The notes beneath the pieces are model-generated. The model saw nothing but the letters and a program-made list of their open reading frames with translations, had not been told where the DNA came from and made no database searches. A program made the position numbers and the translations under genes. From Suillus spraguei (taxonomy: Eukaryota; Basidiomycota; Agaricomycetes; Boletales; Suillaceae), in NCBI GenBank assembly GCA_016800925.1, contig JABCPU010000145.1:90707-154706 (forward strand): 64,000 nt of DNA. The letters are read 5' to 3'. Below, piece after piece: positions 44,988 through 57,331 of this stretch (the first letter of the stretch is position 1; every line of letters starts with the position of its first letter).

Positions 44988-46226
44988 TCATACCATCATC
45001 TCCCCCATTGCCTCCACCACACCTGATCCTATCTCAGTTTTCTCCTGCGAGACTGTGGTTGACGCGCTCGCACTACGGGCCCTAGGAGTGAGAAAATCGA
45101 CACTAAGCCCAGACCCTCTGGGGATCGTCGGTAGCACCTGCATTATCTTCTCGGCGTCCGGTACGAGATCGGCAGTGGGTGTCGCGCGCCCGCGTCGAAA
45201 ATGGTACTTAGGGCGTGTAAGGGTGACATTAGCATCGGATTGAGTACGCTTGAGTTTCGAGACTTGTTCAGACGTTGCGAGGCTTGCCCTTTGGGAGTAC
45301 GAACGGAGCATGCGGTTAGGTTGTGCTTTGGGCGAAGATGCAAAGGGGAGGCGAATTACAACTTCACGCGGGCGGGAGTTGTTCCTCGAGAGGCGAGCAC
45401 TACGTCGATGCTGCACATTCCCTTGAGTGCTTGTCAGGGAGCTGATCATATCGCTATTGTCTGACGCAAGCAGAGAGGAGGCTGAGACGTCAAGACTCTC
45501 GAGGAGGCGTGAGCCCGACGTAGTAGACACACGGCTAGGTGGGGTAATAGCAGTCTCTGGTGAGGCACGTCTTCGCTTTTTCAAAGGTTCGTCTTGTTCT
45601 TGTTCCTCCTTGAGCATTTCCAAGCGCGGGCGACGCATGGCAAGTGGACTAGAAGGAATGACGATAGATCGTTCGTCCGTTATACTCGAATCCATATCCA
45701 CATCCCAGGGCGCTTCATCCCATGACGCGCTCATGATCTTTGTGCGTACCGCCCTAGGTGCACCTGGAACTGGTGGTACTGATTCTCGTGCTGTCTCGGT
45801 GCGGATCCCAGTCAGGACTTCTATCGCTCTCCGAATATCTGCGTCTTCCACATCATCACCACACGCAATTTGCAGCGCCTTGGGTAGACGTCCATTGATG
45901 CTCTGAGCAACTTGTACAAGTTCAGGGCGAGGCATTGTAACAAGGTCCTCATGGCAGCAGAACGGTGCACGTTGGAAGGATGTAATGATGATGCTGTCGG
46001 TGGATAGAGATGCGGTCTGAAGGGCAACCGCGGGGGGAGGAGTGTAATAAATGGGGCGACTAATCGGCGGTCTTACGGTGTCCACTGAATGGGAACGTGG
46101 ACGGGCATGTATGCCGATTTGAAGCGGGGAACGCAAGAGAGAAGTTACACGCCGAATAGGAGTCTGGGATTTGATGAGAGGGACGGGTGAGACAGGCTTA
46201 GACGAAGATCTATCGGTGAAACGCAT
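44988..46226 (-). CDS. Hypothetical disordered basic protein
   Basis: A single-exon frame of 412 residues from ATG 46226; the frame upstream of it has only a TTG. I do not recognise it. It is rich in Ser, Arg and Pro with short charged patches (EPLKKRRRASPE, a likely nuclear localisation signal; RRSARLSRNNSRPREVVIR). One more ordered stretch lies near residues 97-155 (RPELVQVAQSINGRLPKAL, DADIRRAIEVLTGIRT). This pattern suggests a largely disordered nuclear protein, but no domain can be named. It converges on the membrane-protein gene with a gap of about 190 bp. Confidence 0.65.
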   Translation of the reverse strand: MRFTDRSSSKPVSPVPLIKSQTPIRRVTSLLRSPLQIGIHARPRSHSVDTVRPPISRPIYYTPPPAVALQTASLSTDSIIITSFQRAPFCCHEDLVTMPRPELVQVAQSINGRLPKALQIACGDDVEDADIRRAIEVLTGIRTETARESVPPVPGAPRAVRTKIMSASWDEAPWDVDMDSSITDERSIVIPSSPLAMRRPRLEMLKEEQEQDEPLKKRRRASPETAITPPSRVSTTSGSRLLESLDVSASSLLASDNSDMISSLTSTQGNVQHRRSARLSRNNSRPREVVIRLPFASSPKAQPNRMLRSYSQRASLATSEQVSKLKRTQSDANVTLTRPKYHFRRGRATPTADLVPDAEKIMQVLPTIPRGSGLSVDFLTPRARSASASTTVSQEKTEIGSGVVEAMGEMMV

Positions 46227-47139
46227 GATAATCACAGAAAGAGGAAGTTGGTAAGTCGTTATCAAGAGCGGTGATGAAATATGACAACTGAGCCAGTGGA
46301 GGCTGACTGCGAAGCATCACGTAGGACTGGTCAGCCACTACTTGCCGCAATTTATTATGCCCTCCAAGTCATTGACATGATATCGGTATGTTCTGAACCT
46401 CGGTTTACGCTCATTACTGTTAAGAATTTAGACAGATCAAGCGATCAATGCAGGGGCCTTTGATATCAAGAAATGGCTCAAGTACTACGCACCCTTGATT
46501 GGAGCTGTTGTACAATCTAGTGCTTGTCGACCTGCGCGCCAAGTACTATTGATGATACTATTTCTAATATCGTGGTTCCACAGATACCGGTCCACGTAAA
46601 GAGCACCTGCAAAAAACAAGATCGAAGACGAACGTTGCGGAGTTGAAGTGGTTCAACAAAGGAGAATCACGTGACCATATTATTGGCGTGCAAACGGAAC
46701 GCGCACCGGCCCATGATGGCAACCAAGAAATTATGTTGGGTAACCGGGTTGGGGCCTTGGCATTGGTAAACTTGCAAGTTCACTCAAAATTTCGCGCAAA
46801 GATACGTCGACGCGATAAGCGACGCACGTTCCCTCATTCCGTCACACATTCGAACGGTTATCGTTCAGTTTATCGATGCGCCTTCTTGAGTTCTTCTGCC
46901 TGCTTTGCTTGGCGAAGCATATTTTTGTCAGTGTGAAGCAAACGTGTTAACGGCGAACCCGATTAATAATTGGTTGGGTATGCGATAGATAGTCTGATGT
47001 TCTGAAGCTCAAAGGATAAATACAGTGGCCGGGGACTGCTCGCCCCCGGTTACTGAAATGTCAACGACTATTACCTTAGGAGATGTATGATACGGGAGTA
47101 ACCCGGGAAATCCATGATTCACGAATCACGATTGAAACA
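46227..47139. other. Intergenic stretch
   Basis: About 0.9 kb between the start of the basic-protein gene and the 3' end of NDC1. No gene was recognised; a 97-residue frame (46643-46936) shows no familiar features. Confidence 0.5.
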
Positions 47140-49533
47140 CTAAGTGTAGTCAACAAACGACTGTAGCTTCCGTGCAGTCCGAGGGGGAAATTTGAAAGCC
47201 ACTAGCTTATCGCCGAACGTCCGCGAGATGTTTGCCACTCCAGTCTTCAGTGCTGCAAAATGTTAATTGTTAAAAATTGTCCGGGCAACGCGTAAAGTCA
47301 CAAACCGTCTGAGACAACCACCAGCACATCACCGGCTCTGGCAACCTCTAAACGCATCATTTCTTTTTCTTCTAATATTTTTGTGTCGCCTTCAGAAAGT
47401 TCATCGGGCGTCGGTGGTGTGTATTTCGCGTTCACTTCGATCTGATACTCCTCTATTGCAGATAAAAACGAGAGGAAAGCTTCGATGATGCGGGGTATGT
47501 CCCTTTGAACCACACCATACCGATCTTCAACCAAGGAAGCACAGACGAAGTGCGATAGCGCTGTAGCTGAGATTAATAACCGCAAATAAATTGTGAAAAT
47601 TGGCTGCACCTTCAATGATGAGTGCATCAAGTTCCCTATTTGGCAAGCAAACTTCAACGACCTTATTCAGGCGCTCTCGATAAAACCATTTCTTCCATCT
47701 CATCGTCAACTCCTTCAACCAAGCTGGACAATAGCCAACGATGAAATTCCTACTGTACGATTTCGCCTGTGCAGTAAAGCCGGATATGATGCTCGATGTG
47801 GGTTTAGCCAGGATGGCACTGGCCGCTGGAGCAGCCGCAGATGACGGTGCCACAGACCGAAAAAGCTCTGGAATGTGCATTTGATTAGCCCGTTCTTCCA
47901 TTTCGCCTGCTACCGCATTGGCAGCTTTCGAGAGCTCCGAATCCGAAGAAACTGAATCCAGCATACTGCCAAGAGGAGATTGTCGCGGAGCCTTGAAGAT
48001 AGCCTTTCGAATCAGAGGGGTCGACGGCGGATCTTTGGGTTTTGGCACTGCCGGCGCTACAGCGACAGGAGGCGTGATCGGCGCACCGCGTCGCAGAAAT
48101 GCTTGATAATCCTGTCCAAGACGCAGGAGCGATTGACGAGCCAAGACATTCCACAAGCTCGGGCTATATTTTTGGTCACCGAATAGAGCCGTTCTACGGG
48201 TGCTCCCAGTCGAGGATTCGTCCGAAGCTAGCTCGGCTAACTCGGAGTATGCAAAGTGTGCGAACACCGTATCCTGAGTTGTAATCCCCGAGACAACTGT
48301 CACATTTGGGTCTGCAGTAAGGATGCCAACTTTGATCGGCTGAAAAAGACCTTAAAATGCAGATTTGCCATTGCAAAGGATAATTACCTGGGGAACATAC
48401 GCGTCAAATAACGACTCCGCGAACTCCCAACTCATCACAGTCACGAGGCCCATCATAAATGATCGAACCAAAAGTGACCAGTGTGATATAGGTAGAGTTA
48501 GAGTCCATGCACCCTTTGCAAGATGTCCAATAAACGGCCGGACAATGCTGCTCACCACTGGAAGCTTTAAGAGCAATGGAAGTACAAGCATCCGCGATAA
48601 ACCAAAAGCAACGCTATACACCATCGATGAGAACGAGGTGAAAAGAACCATCATTAAGAGTAACTTCGGAAGGTTGCTCAGGGAATATGGCTACGGGTGG
48701 CTGGTCAAACATGGTCTAGGAAGGAAGGAAAACACTCACAAGTTCCGACGGTTTCAAAGGTTTCGTCCATCTGAACACAAACCGGTCTAACATGATGTTT
48801 CGAAGTAAGAAACTTGCAGCTAGCCACAACTGGGCCAGGACGAGGAAGAGAAGTCGACCATTGAGGTAGTACGGATGTTTCCTAGTAAAAAAATCTCAGC
48901 TTCTAAAATTGAGCAATACTCGAAATGAGATCGTGCATCTTGCACCTCTCTTCCGGACACCATACAGTAAGATTGCCGAATCACATACCTTGACTTTACA
49001 AAGATATTCAAACGAAGATGTTCACGTTCCTCTGATGTAAACGAGCTCATATGAAGCATAACAAGCATCAATGTACATGACATGTACACCGCCAAGGATT
49101 GTCGTGTGCCTGGCTTTGCAATAGCATTCGTGAGCATTTTGGCTGGTGAAGTCGCAGGTGTGGCAGCAGCTATGCAACAGATATGAGACAGCGTCCACAC
49201 GAGGTAAAGTAACTCACAGGTGAGGTAAACCTTTCTCATAGCGATCACAGGCAACACACCCACAAACCACTTGAGGCACGCCATCGTCCAAGTTCCCGGC
49301 GAAAGCAACCTGGCGAAGGCACTCGTCTCATCCTCTCCCCCCAAAAGAATGTTAACGACCAAGGTAAATGCAGCGGAGAATGCGAATATATTACGGGTGA
49401 GTCGCTGTCGGAGGATGGACCTGACAAGGGGTTCATAAGTTTGAGAAGCAGATGGTACGGTCGGGGTCAAGCGTGCAGTCAATGTGGATGTTATTGCTCG
49501 CGTTCGCATCGTTTCTCCCATTCCTGCAGACAT
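47140..49533 (-). CDS. NDC1: Nucleoporin NDC1 (pore membrane protein)
   Basis: NDC1 is a polytopic nucleoporin that anchors the nuclear pore complex, and in fungi the spindle pole body, in the nuclear envelope. The gene has about seven exons. The first encodes LVRSILRQRLTRNIFAFSAAF with the first membrane spans; others carry EEREHLRLNIFVKS, then KHPYYLNGRLLFLVLAQLWL and LDRFVFRWTKPSE. A further membrane exon ends AESLFDAYVPQ. A large soluble exon begins PIKVGILTADPNVTVV and contains VFAHFAYSELAELA, FGDQKYSPSLWNVLARQSLLRLGQDYQAFLRRG. The last exons contain CASLVEDRYGVVQRDIPRIIEAF and end at the TAG 47140-47142. Arrangement of N-terminal membrane segments and C-terminal cytosolic domain fits the Ndc1/Nup family. 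Start at ATG 49533. The middle exons (48.3-48.8 kb) are only approximately delimited. Confidence 0.82.
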
Positions 49534-50342
49534 CGTACCCTTGAACTATTCCAGTTCTGAGTATCTGTTGCCACAGTACGTAAAAGGATGAGCGACAGTA
49601 AATGTTCTTGTTGAAACTCTGAAAGAGACGAGTAAAGTTGGTGTTGAGTTGACGCCCCAGGTAGGGTCACTTATGTAAGCTGGTGCTTACGGACTTAACG
49701 CGACGGCAACCGTAGCACACGGTATCATACCCCAAGATCTGCTATATAATTCACATGAATGTCAATCAGAGTTACCTCCGTTGTCCGGTGCATCAGATTG
49801 GAAGTGTCCATTGTCTCATTTACAACTTCGACAACGCAACCTGCTAGCAGTTCGCGTACTCTGAAGGCTAATTAAACTTGAAGTCCAAGTAACGTGAAAC
49901 TTGACTTGTAAATTTGAATTCTATAGCATGAATATTGAAAGAAGTTCAGTAACCCAGGAAACACTGCCAATGATAGCGCTAGTAAGATCGACAGGCGGAT
50001 CTCACGACGGGCCACTTCGGAGGGGGGAATGGGTGAATCTACATCACAGGTGACGAAAATGCAGTCGAAACAACCTGAATGTGCTGATATGGTCATGTTG
50101 ATTGCCAATTGGTTCGTCGCCGAATTCAGGCGAGGGTCTCACTGCGGCCACGCAAATTGCTCTGACAGGACTTAGCGGTAATAGCCTAGCGATCCAGGTC
50201 AAGACCGTGGAGTGTTGCATTCAATTAGCATATAACATTTCGAATCATGGCGTTTCCCATTGCCTAAATAGTCTCTAGTCAGATGATCTGCAAGCTGCCA
50301 ACAAAGGGATACCTATTGCTCTATATAGCACTAGGCATCATT
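49534..50342. other. Intergenic stretch
   Basis: About 0.8 kb between the NDC1 start and the methyltransferase stop. Nothing was recognised. Confidence 0.5.
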
Positions 50343-51510
50343 TTACACCCTTTTGGCCAATATGATCGCCAATGGCCATTCAATGTCCACTTCATCATGT
50401 CCTTCCATGGCTCTCCCATCCTCCTGCTTGATATCCTCCATTAAGTCTTTCCAGAATCGTACTGCAACATCTCCACGCGGGTTTTCCGCGTCCGTGGGGT
50501 TGTGCTGACGGAACGTATGCAACACGCTCCACGTCTTGAGATAAGATAGTAGGTCATTCCATGTCATCTGCTTGCGCATGATCACGGAGTGTGGAGAAGG
50601 GAGAGATGGGTAGTGATCGCCTGCGATACATTAGCGCAGTGTCGCGTAACGATAGGTGTAAGACAGACCTGTGAAGAACACTCTCTCGAACTCACTGAAC
50701 GCACCGGGTACAACTTCATTGCCTTCTGGCACATCAACAAAGTGGTTATCCAAAATTGAACGACCAGGTTGCTCCCAGTATGGGCCAACGCTATTCAGTG
50801 GGTCAATACCAGAGACATAAGCGTCAATTTTTTGTGTGAGTGACGGGTAGCGGGTGATGCGGAACTTGGAATAACCCTAACAACCATAAGTTAAGTAAAT
50901 GTCAAGAGTGACTGGACGAGGGCTAGCTCGGAGATGGGAATACACACCCAGAATGCAGCACTCCCATTCTTCCTCAACACCCTTGCAAGCTCAGGCCATA
51001 TTTTGTTCCAATCGAACCAATGACTTGCCTGGGCTACAATCACGCAGACAGCGTGAATAAATAGTACCATCGAGATTCTCCTGTCTAACATACGCACCAG
51101 AGACGACTAGGTCTACGCTGCCATCATCCAAGAATGACAGACGCTCTGCGCTCCCATGTACGTACACATATTGACCGGTGAGTATTGACTTTTTCTCGAG
51201 GGTTTCTTGAGCGACTTGGATCATCTGAGAACTTGGGTCGACGCCAATGACACGCTTGAAGGGTGTGAGCTCGACCGTTGCTTGACCTGGAATCCCGAAT
51301 CATCAGCAATATGTCAATAGTTCAAATCCTTCAGTTTGAGTACAACTGGAACTGACCCGTCCCACAACCAAGATCGACTGCTCTGTCCCATCTTGCATCT
51401 TCATTACGCTCGTGGTAGTGGAATATGAAATCGTACAGAGACCTAGGGTAGGTCGGTCTGAAAGTCGCATAAATGGCGCTGTCAAAGGAATAATTGCTGA
51501 AAGTTGCCAT
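50343..51510 (-). CDS. Class I SAM-dependent methyltransferase (trans-aconitate-methyltransferase-like)
   Basis: Exon 1 (from ATG 51510) encodes MATFSNYSFDSAIYATFRPTYP and ends in motif I, VDLGCGTG. The next exons give RVIGVDPSSQMIQVA (motif II, acidic Asp binding the SAM ribose) and HGSAERLSFLDDGSVDLVVSG (motif III). Then come QASHWFDWNKIWPELARVLRKNGSAAFWV and a C-terminal lid with VGPYWEQPGRSILD and MRKQMTWNDLLSYLKTWS. This is the layout of fungal Tmt1/Crg1-type small-molecule methyltransferases, about 300 residues, cytosolic. Trans-aconitate is the best-known substrate of the group, but relatives methylate other acids. About five or six short introns separate the exons. No lesion was seen. 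Confidence 0.83.
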
Positions 51511-52803
51511 AGTAGAGGTAGCGGGTTTCCACGTAGTTGATGATGATACTTAAGAAGTATCGCACAGGGAATATAGATACCAAAAAGAGCGAAGTCTTAA
51601 CAATCGATGGCAGTCGATTTAAATATTGCTATCGGAAGTGCTTACATATCGGGCGTCCCTTGGTATACAACTTTGAAGGAACGACTATCAAAGTCTGAAG
51701 ATCTGACGAAGGGAGACTACGGGCACCCGTGACCAGCCTGGCGTAACGGTATAGGTCCAGCCATTCAAGTCGCTGATACATCATTGTAGGGGCATCAGAT
51801 TGTCCTATTCGCGTCTAGTGCTCCCGTGTGATGTGCTGTTGTATTTGAGAGGATACTATTCAGGGTGCGAACGAAGGACTGTTGTTGCAAATCCGGGTCG
51901 CCATAACTCAGGATCAACCAATATTGGCACATGGAGGAGCCGCATTGTTTGTTCACTGCCCACTAGGCTCGTAGTGCCATGTTCCTGAAGAGAATGAAAC
52001 AGCATTTGAAGGTGACGGTGGATAATATGCTCCGAAGCCAGGAAGGGGTTGGGTAAAGAGATGGTGTGGTTGGTTGCTTGTTGGAGGGCTGGTATGGCGT
52101 TATGAGTGCAAGTGGTGTAGCTAGTTGACGCTAGAATGCATTATTGGTCGCGGGCCCAGACTGGGACACCTTATCCCGAGACAATGCATTGTGGCTTTCC
52201 GTTGATAATAGCAGCCGTATTTGGATGCACGTGATCCCCGAACTTGCATGCAGTTAAATGGCGAAATAAATATGGCAAGTCTCGACTGACCGGTCCGTGT
52301 TCAGTGGAATTTCGCTGCCCGACCGGTACGCACTGTTAACCTGGTGGCTCTCAATTGGACGTATGCACGTCGCAGGAATAATTTGCTTTTCTCTGTTTTG
52401 AATTTCGTGTAATGAAATCTGTGCTGTGAGATTTTATGAGACTGAATCAGTCGCTTCTTTGTATTTTCACAGGAACATCCGTGCACGTTCGTTTCACAGG
52501 AACAACGTGCACAGCCAGAAGCAGTTCCACATACATAGTAGCCACTCTCAGGCTTATCAGCCGTAATATTGGAAAGCTGTTCATCATTCTGCGGGTCCTT
52601 TCACGTTCGTGTGGGGGTGATGACCCTCAGTCCTTCCGGCAGTTGTACGACTTTGACATGACTAAAATGGGTTGCGAAGTCAAAGAAGTCAACGCTTGGC
52701 ACATGGGTAAACGTGCCATAAGCTGCCATTGGCTCTTTAAAATTACAAAGTAGATGACCGGGAGAGAATTTGGTTCCTTCTCTCGCCCCTTCACGTCTGT
52801 ACC
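51511..52803. other. Divergent intergenic stretch
   Basis: About 1.3 kb between the methyltransferase and the TLC-like gene, which diverge. Short frames only. A small direct repeat (CACAGGAACA followed by CGTGCACG-like sequence) occurs twice around 52468-52512. Confidence 0.45.
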
Positions 52804-53935
52804 ATGTTCGACGTGTCCTTCGAGGATGCGATACCCCCTGCCTTCCTATATCCATTCCTGACCCTCATAGTCGCTTATCACGTTTTTGCATCTCTGTCTT
52901 CCACTGTCAAACAACGATCATGGATACTCACCACTATCAGTAGTGGCGCGATGTCTCTCTCAAGCTTACCTCTTTTCCTTCACTACGTCATTTCTCGTGG
53001 GGATTTAAGTGGGATAAGGTCTTCACTCTGGACGGAGGGCACTGCTCGATTCTTTCAAGCATATCTTGTCGCGTATGTTCAACTTTTCGTTCCTGAAACG
53101 TGTGCTGATATGATATCTCAGTGACCTATTGATGGGCACGATTTACTACCGTAGCAAGGTTAACTTGCTAACAGGCTGGATTCATCACTCGGTATACATA
53201 TTCATCGTCGAGTATACCTGTCGTATGGGCTGGAGTCATCTGTTTGTGCTGTGTGCTGTGATGGAGGTGAAAATACAATTCTCATGGCTCCGTCTGCCCG
53301 CATTAAGAACGCCAACTTGATACAGGTTCCTACCTTCCTCCTGGCCATTGCAAGTCTCGATGCTCGCTTCCGCTCGGATCTGGTTTTTGCTTTGTCGTTT
53401 TTTGCGACCCGTATCGTTCTTCACATATTACTATGTGTATCGATGCTCGTCAGCCGGCATAATGTCACGAACAATTCATTTGGCCCAGGCGTCCTAATGG
53501 CCTGCATCTTCCCTCTTCATGCATTCTGGTTCTATGGGAGCCTGAAGGGATTCGTCAAGCGCGCCGAAGCCCCAAAGCCTCAGCCCGTCAAGCAAGGCAG
53601 TGTTACGGCACCCCCAAGTTTGTCAGGTCAGTCTTAATGCTTGTACCTCAAATCCCGTCACTGAATCCTAGGGCCGCACTTATTTAGGGTTCTCTTCCTT
53701 ACGTGCACGGTCTTGGACCCTACCGCGGCGCCGTGGTTCGCTTAGACAGGCTGTTCGTGCTTGGGATAGACTTGAGATCAGAAAGGCAGCCGGACGTTTC
53801 GGGGATGTTCAACGCCGTCTGAGGGCTTCGTTCCCAGCAGCGCGCGAGCAGGTCTATGCTTATGTTGGAATAGATAGGTCCCCGGGTGGAGAGCTCCAGC
53901 GGACTGGTGATATGAAGACTCAGTCCTCTTTGTGA
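52804..53935 (+). CDS. TLC-domain-like multi-pass membrane protein
   Basis: Four exons (52804-53072, 53122-53266, 53326-53626, 53688-53935) sum to 963 nt, or 320 residues. Hydrophobic segments alternate with short loops: FLYPFLTLIVAYHVFASL, GAMSLSSLPLFLHYVIS, then DLLMGTIYYRSKVNLLTGWIHHSVYIFIVEY with the paired His, PTFLLAIASL, FALSFFATRIVLHILLCVSML and a last span around PGVLMACIFPLHAFWFYG. The GWIHH...EVPTFLL layout resembles TLC-domain (TRAM/LAG1/CLN8) proteins of the endoplasmic reticulum or plasma membrane. Those act in lipid sensing or ceramide-related chemistry. The C terminus is cytosolic, basic and Arg-rich (LPRRRGSLRQAVRAWDRLEIRKAAGRF). If intron 3 were retained the protein would stop two codons later. 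Family assignment is moderate; function unknown. Confidence 0.65.
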
Positions 53936-54270
53936 TATACAGACAATTTAGAAGATGTCATGTCTTTCACCCTTTATACCTCGATGGTTTATGCGGGATA
54001 ACTTTATACTATGCGAACCTATACCCATATCCCTTGTAACAGTAGTATATCAGGACCTGTCACGACCTTTACGATCTCTACCTTTTTATTCATTATGTCT
54101 AGATGTCGCCCCTCGATTACTGCTTTATGTACTCCGTAGGATGTAACCTTATATTATGCGATTTTATATACCCTGTAGCAACAGATATCAGGACGTGTCA
54201 AGTGACCCTGACCTTATCTATTTCATGGGATGCCTTTAGATATCTATTGCAAATCTCTTCGTTTCAGCAC

Positions 54271-54351
54271 GGCCGCCTGGCGAAATGGCATCGCGTCTGA
54301 CTACGATGACACGCGATCAGGAGATTGCAGGTTCGACCCCTGCGGTGGTCA
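54271..54351 (+). tRNA. tRNA-Arg(ACG): tRNA-Arg(ACG) with a 9-nt intron
   Basis: A complete cloverleaf can be drawn. The acceptor stem is GGCCGCC with GGTGGTC, allowing two G-U pairs; D stem GCGA/TCGC; anticodon stem TCTGA/TCAGG; T stem GCAGG/CCTGC with loop TTCGACC. The anticodon loop CTACGA...A gives ACG. It is interrupted one base 3' of the anticodon by TGACACGCG (54307-54315), the standard position of nuclear tRNA introns. The B box GGTTCGACCCC is present. A T run (54352-54356) right after the discriminator A serves as the pol III terminator. Confidence 0.93.
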
Positions 54352-54659
54352 TTTTTGGCTTATTCTTTTTTGGACCGACAGCAGTCACTGCCAAGTACCT
54401 TGGCACCGAAGAAATGTTCTTACGATGCATGTGGTGTGCCAAGGGCCCGCCCATCTCATTAGAGAGCCATTGACATGTCTGAATGATGTCTGATGCATTG
54501 ATGAGCAGTGTTTGACGCGCCGGAGTTAGCACTCAGGCCACCCCAGTCACTCAGTTCGGTTTCCGTGATATGTTTGTTCCGAAAGAGTCATCGGGATGCG
54601 ACCGGAGTCCGGACCGGTGCGATGCTCATTTTTTCAAGAGCTGTATTTCTTGCTACCAT

Positions 54660-55960
54660 TGAGCCTTAGTAAGGAGTGGTTCTCTCCTTAGTAGATCCTG
54701 CAAAACCTGTGCAATTACGGTGTGTTCACATAAATTTAAACAGACAACTACAATCGTCCTTGGCTGTCGAAATTCTTGGCATTGCCTACATGCATCACTG
54801 TATTGTTCATGTCATGGCTTTGCTATTGGGCTCCGCTAGTGCATCGTTTGATTCCTTGTGCCATTGTGTCTTCTGATGTCGGAGGTTCCATCAGTCATTT
54901 GCAGCCTAGTGGATATTTTGCACTGTGAGTAAATTATGTTTGCACGGAAATATGTCGGCTTGGCCAAGAAACGAGGCCAAGGTGATATGCTGGACAAATG
55001 TCAAATCTCGCCTGTCACAAGAACGATTAGTTGCAATGTGGTAAGGCAGACACCAGTGCCGAAAGCGTTAAGGTGTTCATCTAGCACCACCCATGAAAGG
55101 AATCAGATATGGAAGGTGCGGTGACGAGCATTGACACGCACACAAATTAACACGTGATGTTACCCATTTTTTGACCTTACACAGACCAACCACTGTCGTA
55201 CAAATCAACACATATAATTCGTTTTCGTTGTCTGCAGTATTGGTTTTTGGTGCGAGCGTCAACGACTACTGGCCACCAAAGGCAGCACCACCTCCACCAC
55301 CTCCAATGGCTGACGATGCAAGTTCCGAACGCCCAGTTACTATATTATCATTCAGCACACTTGCTGGTACCATGGATGATTTGAATTGGTGTCACATCCC
55401 AGCTTGAGAAGACCTACTAGTATTACTCGAAGTAAGTCCTGGAGCGGATGATACTGATTATGGCACAATTCCATATCAGCTACCCACTACTCAGACTCGG
55501 ACAGAGATGACGACGTACCAATAAACCACACCAACACGACCGCTATGCTAATCAATAACTTCAACTCCCTCAAGATGGCCACAACGAAGAATCCTACAGC
55601 TGGTGTTGAAGAGAGAAATGATTATGGTAGGAGATAGTTGTAGGGTTGTGTCTGAGTTTATTGGCTTTATATAGTAGAAGTGGGGGCCGCCCGAGTGGCG
55701 ACTATACAAGTCAAAAGTGCAAGTAACTGTTGGGCTGAGATCTGAAAGACGAATGGAGTGGCGGACGCCGGAAACATCATCAAAGCAGATACGAAGATAA
55801 AAAACGGGTGGTGGTAACAATGAATTAGGTTGACTCGGAAGTGTTGGTCCGAGCGAAACGTCCAGCGCCTCAGAGAGAGACGGCCATTGTAGATAGTCGA
55901 GAAGGAAGATAAATGGTCGTTGTCAGAGACAATCGGAAAGGGAAGGGAAACGAAAGCCCT
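54660..55960. repeat. Repeat unit R1, first copy
   Basis: This stretch is directly repeated at 60850-62340. Shared blocks include TTGGGCTCCGCTAGTGCAT (near 54827 and 60891), GGCCACCAAAGGCAGCACCA, GACGATGCAAGTTCCGAACG, and AGCTGGTGTTGAAGAGAGAAAT. No protein was recognised. The minus strand has a TATATAAAG motif near 55667-55675, followed by a possible open frame. In the second copy that frame continues as GRSELASSAIDGAAFGG, so an unrecognised minus-strand gene is possible. Confidence 0.6.
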
Positions 55961-57331
55961 GGCACGAGTGATGTGTCAGATCCAGGAAAACACTCAGCGG
56001 GAGTACACCGGTGCTACCCGCACATTCTGATTTTGGTCCCATTCTTGATCATGATATGAGTTACAGCTACTTTTATATCGATAGACCAGATTTCATTTTG
56101 TTCCCCTCACCGCTTGTGGAGCTGTACAAACAAAAGGGTCTGATTCCTTATGGTGGTGCAAGTTCAGTGTTACTCGGCCCCATGCTCTCAGCCTGGTCAT
56201 TAGCATGACGGCTTTCTCATCTTTTGAATTATTTTCTCAGTGATGATCCGACCAAGTCCACCCCCCACTGATGGACAAACATATATAAGACTTGTTGGTC
56301 AAGTGCAGGATGCCCAACAATCTCATGTCTGATTCTAATTATTCTCAAAGTTCTACTCTTAACGAAGAGGAGCAGCGAGGAATACTTCAACAGCGCTTTC
56401 CTCGCGCTAGATACTGGTTTAATATGCTTCCCACCCATTCCTTCATCCATGTTGTCGAAAACATGCCACCGCAGCAGATCTTGACTCATCTTTGTTGTGT
56501 TCCAGCTCCGGCCGCCGAGTCAGCGGTCTGTCAGTGAGAGAATAACTTTTGTCATTATGGTCATCTAAAACTTAATAATCTGATCCTTCAGCTGTTTCAG
56601 GTATCACTGTCTCGATTTCGTTGGAGTAATTTGGGGACGTCTCAGTCGAATTCAACTTCAGCTTCCCCTCGACATTTCTTTTATCAACTTCTTCTCGCGC
56701 GTCTGTGCAAAGATGGGACACCTGGTAGAGGAGATAATCAGAATAAAATGCAACTAGTGAAAAACTACATACACGTTTGTGAAGCCATGTCTTTTCATAG
56801 TTCATTCAATGGTGACTTCAGAAACTTCAACACCCATTGCCTGACTAGCATATATTGAAGTTCAGACAGCAATAGGTCTTGATACATGACACCTGATACT
56901 AGTGAGGGAGTTAGAGAAATTACCACCTCTGCACTTCACTTACTGAAGCACCTGCTGCTGTGAGCAGACGAGGACGTCCACTTTAGCCTGTGAGACGAGA
57001 GAGCCGAAAAACTCGGTTAACAGTTCGGTGGCTTGTGAGTAGCTCGTGCTATGCTACTAGATTTCATACGAGCGTCGAGCAAACATGGTCACCTATTGCT
57101 GGGATGTGATGGCGGTTTCCAGTCATGACGGCAAGTCTCAAGAGTACTGCAATTGTGTCGGGCGGAGCGTCGGACATATGGCCATTCTAGGATACTTCGC
57201 GCGCCCAAATATCGTAAACAGGCGGGGCCCTTTTGTTTGTACAGCTCCACAACTAAACAAAAACGGTGAGGGGAACAAAATGAAATCGATATGAAAGTAG
57301 CTGTAAGCTTCAAGTTATGATATACATCATA
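55961..57331. repeat. Inverted repeat with arms near 56050-56142 and 57228-57328
   Basis: The arms share TACAGCTACTTT(T/C)ATATCGAT, TTTCATTTTGTTCCCCTCACCG and GTGGAGCTGTACAAACAAAAGGG in opposite orientation, separated by about 1.1 kb. The right arm has lost one segment and gained another. The space between contains no recognised gene, only an 81-residue frame at 56292-56537. Confidence 0.65.
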
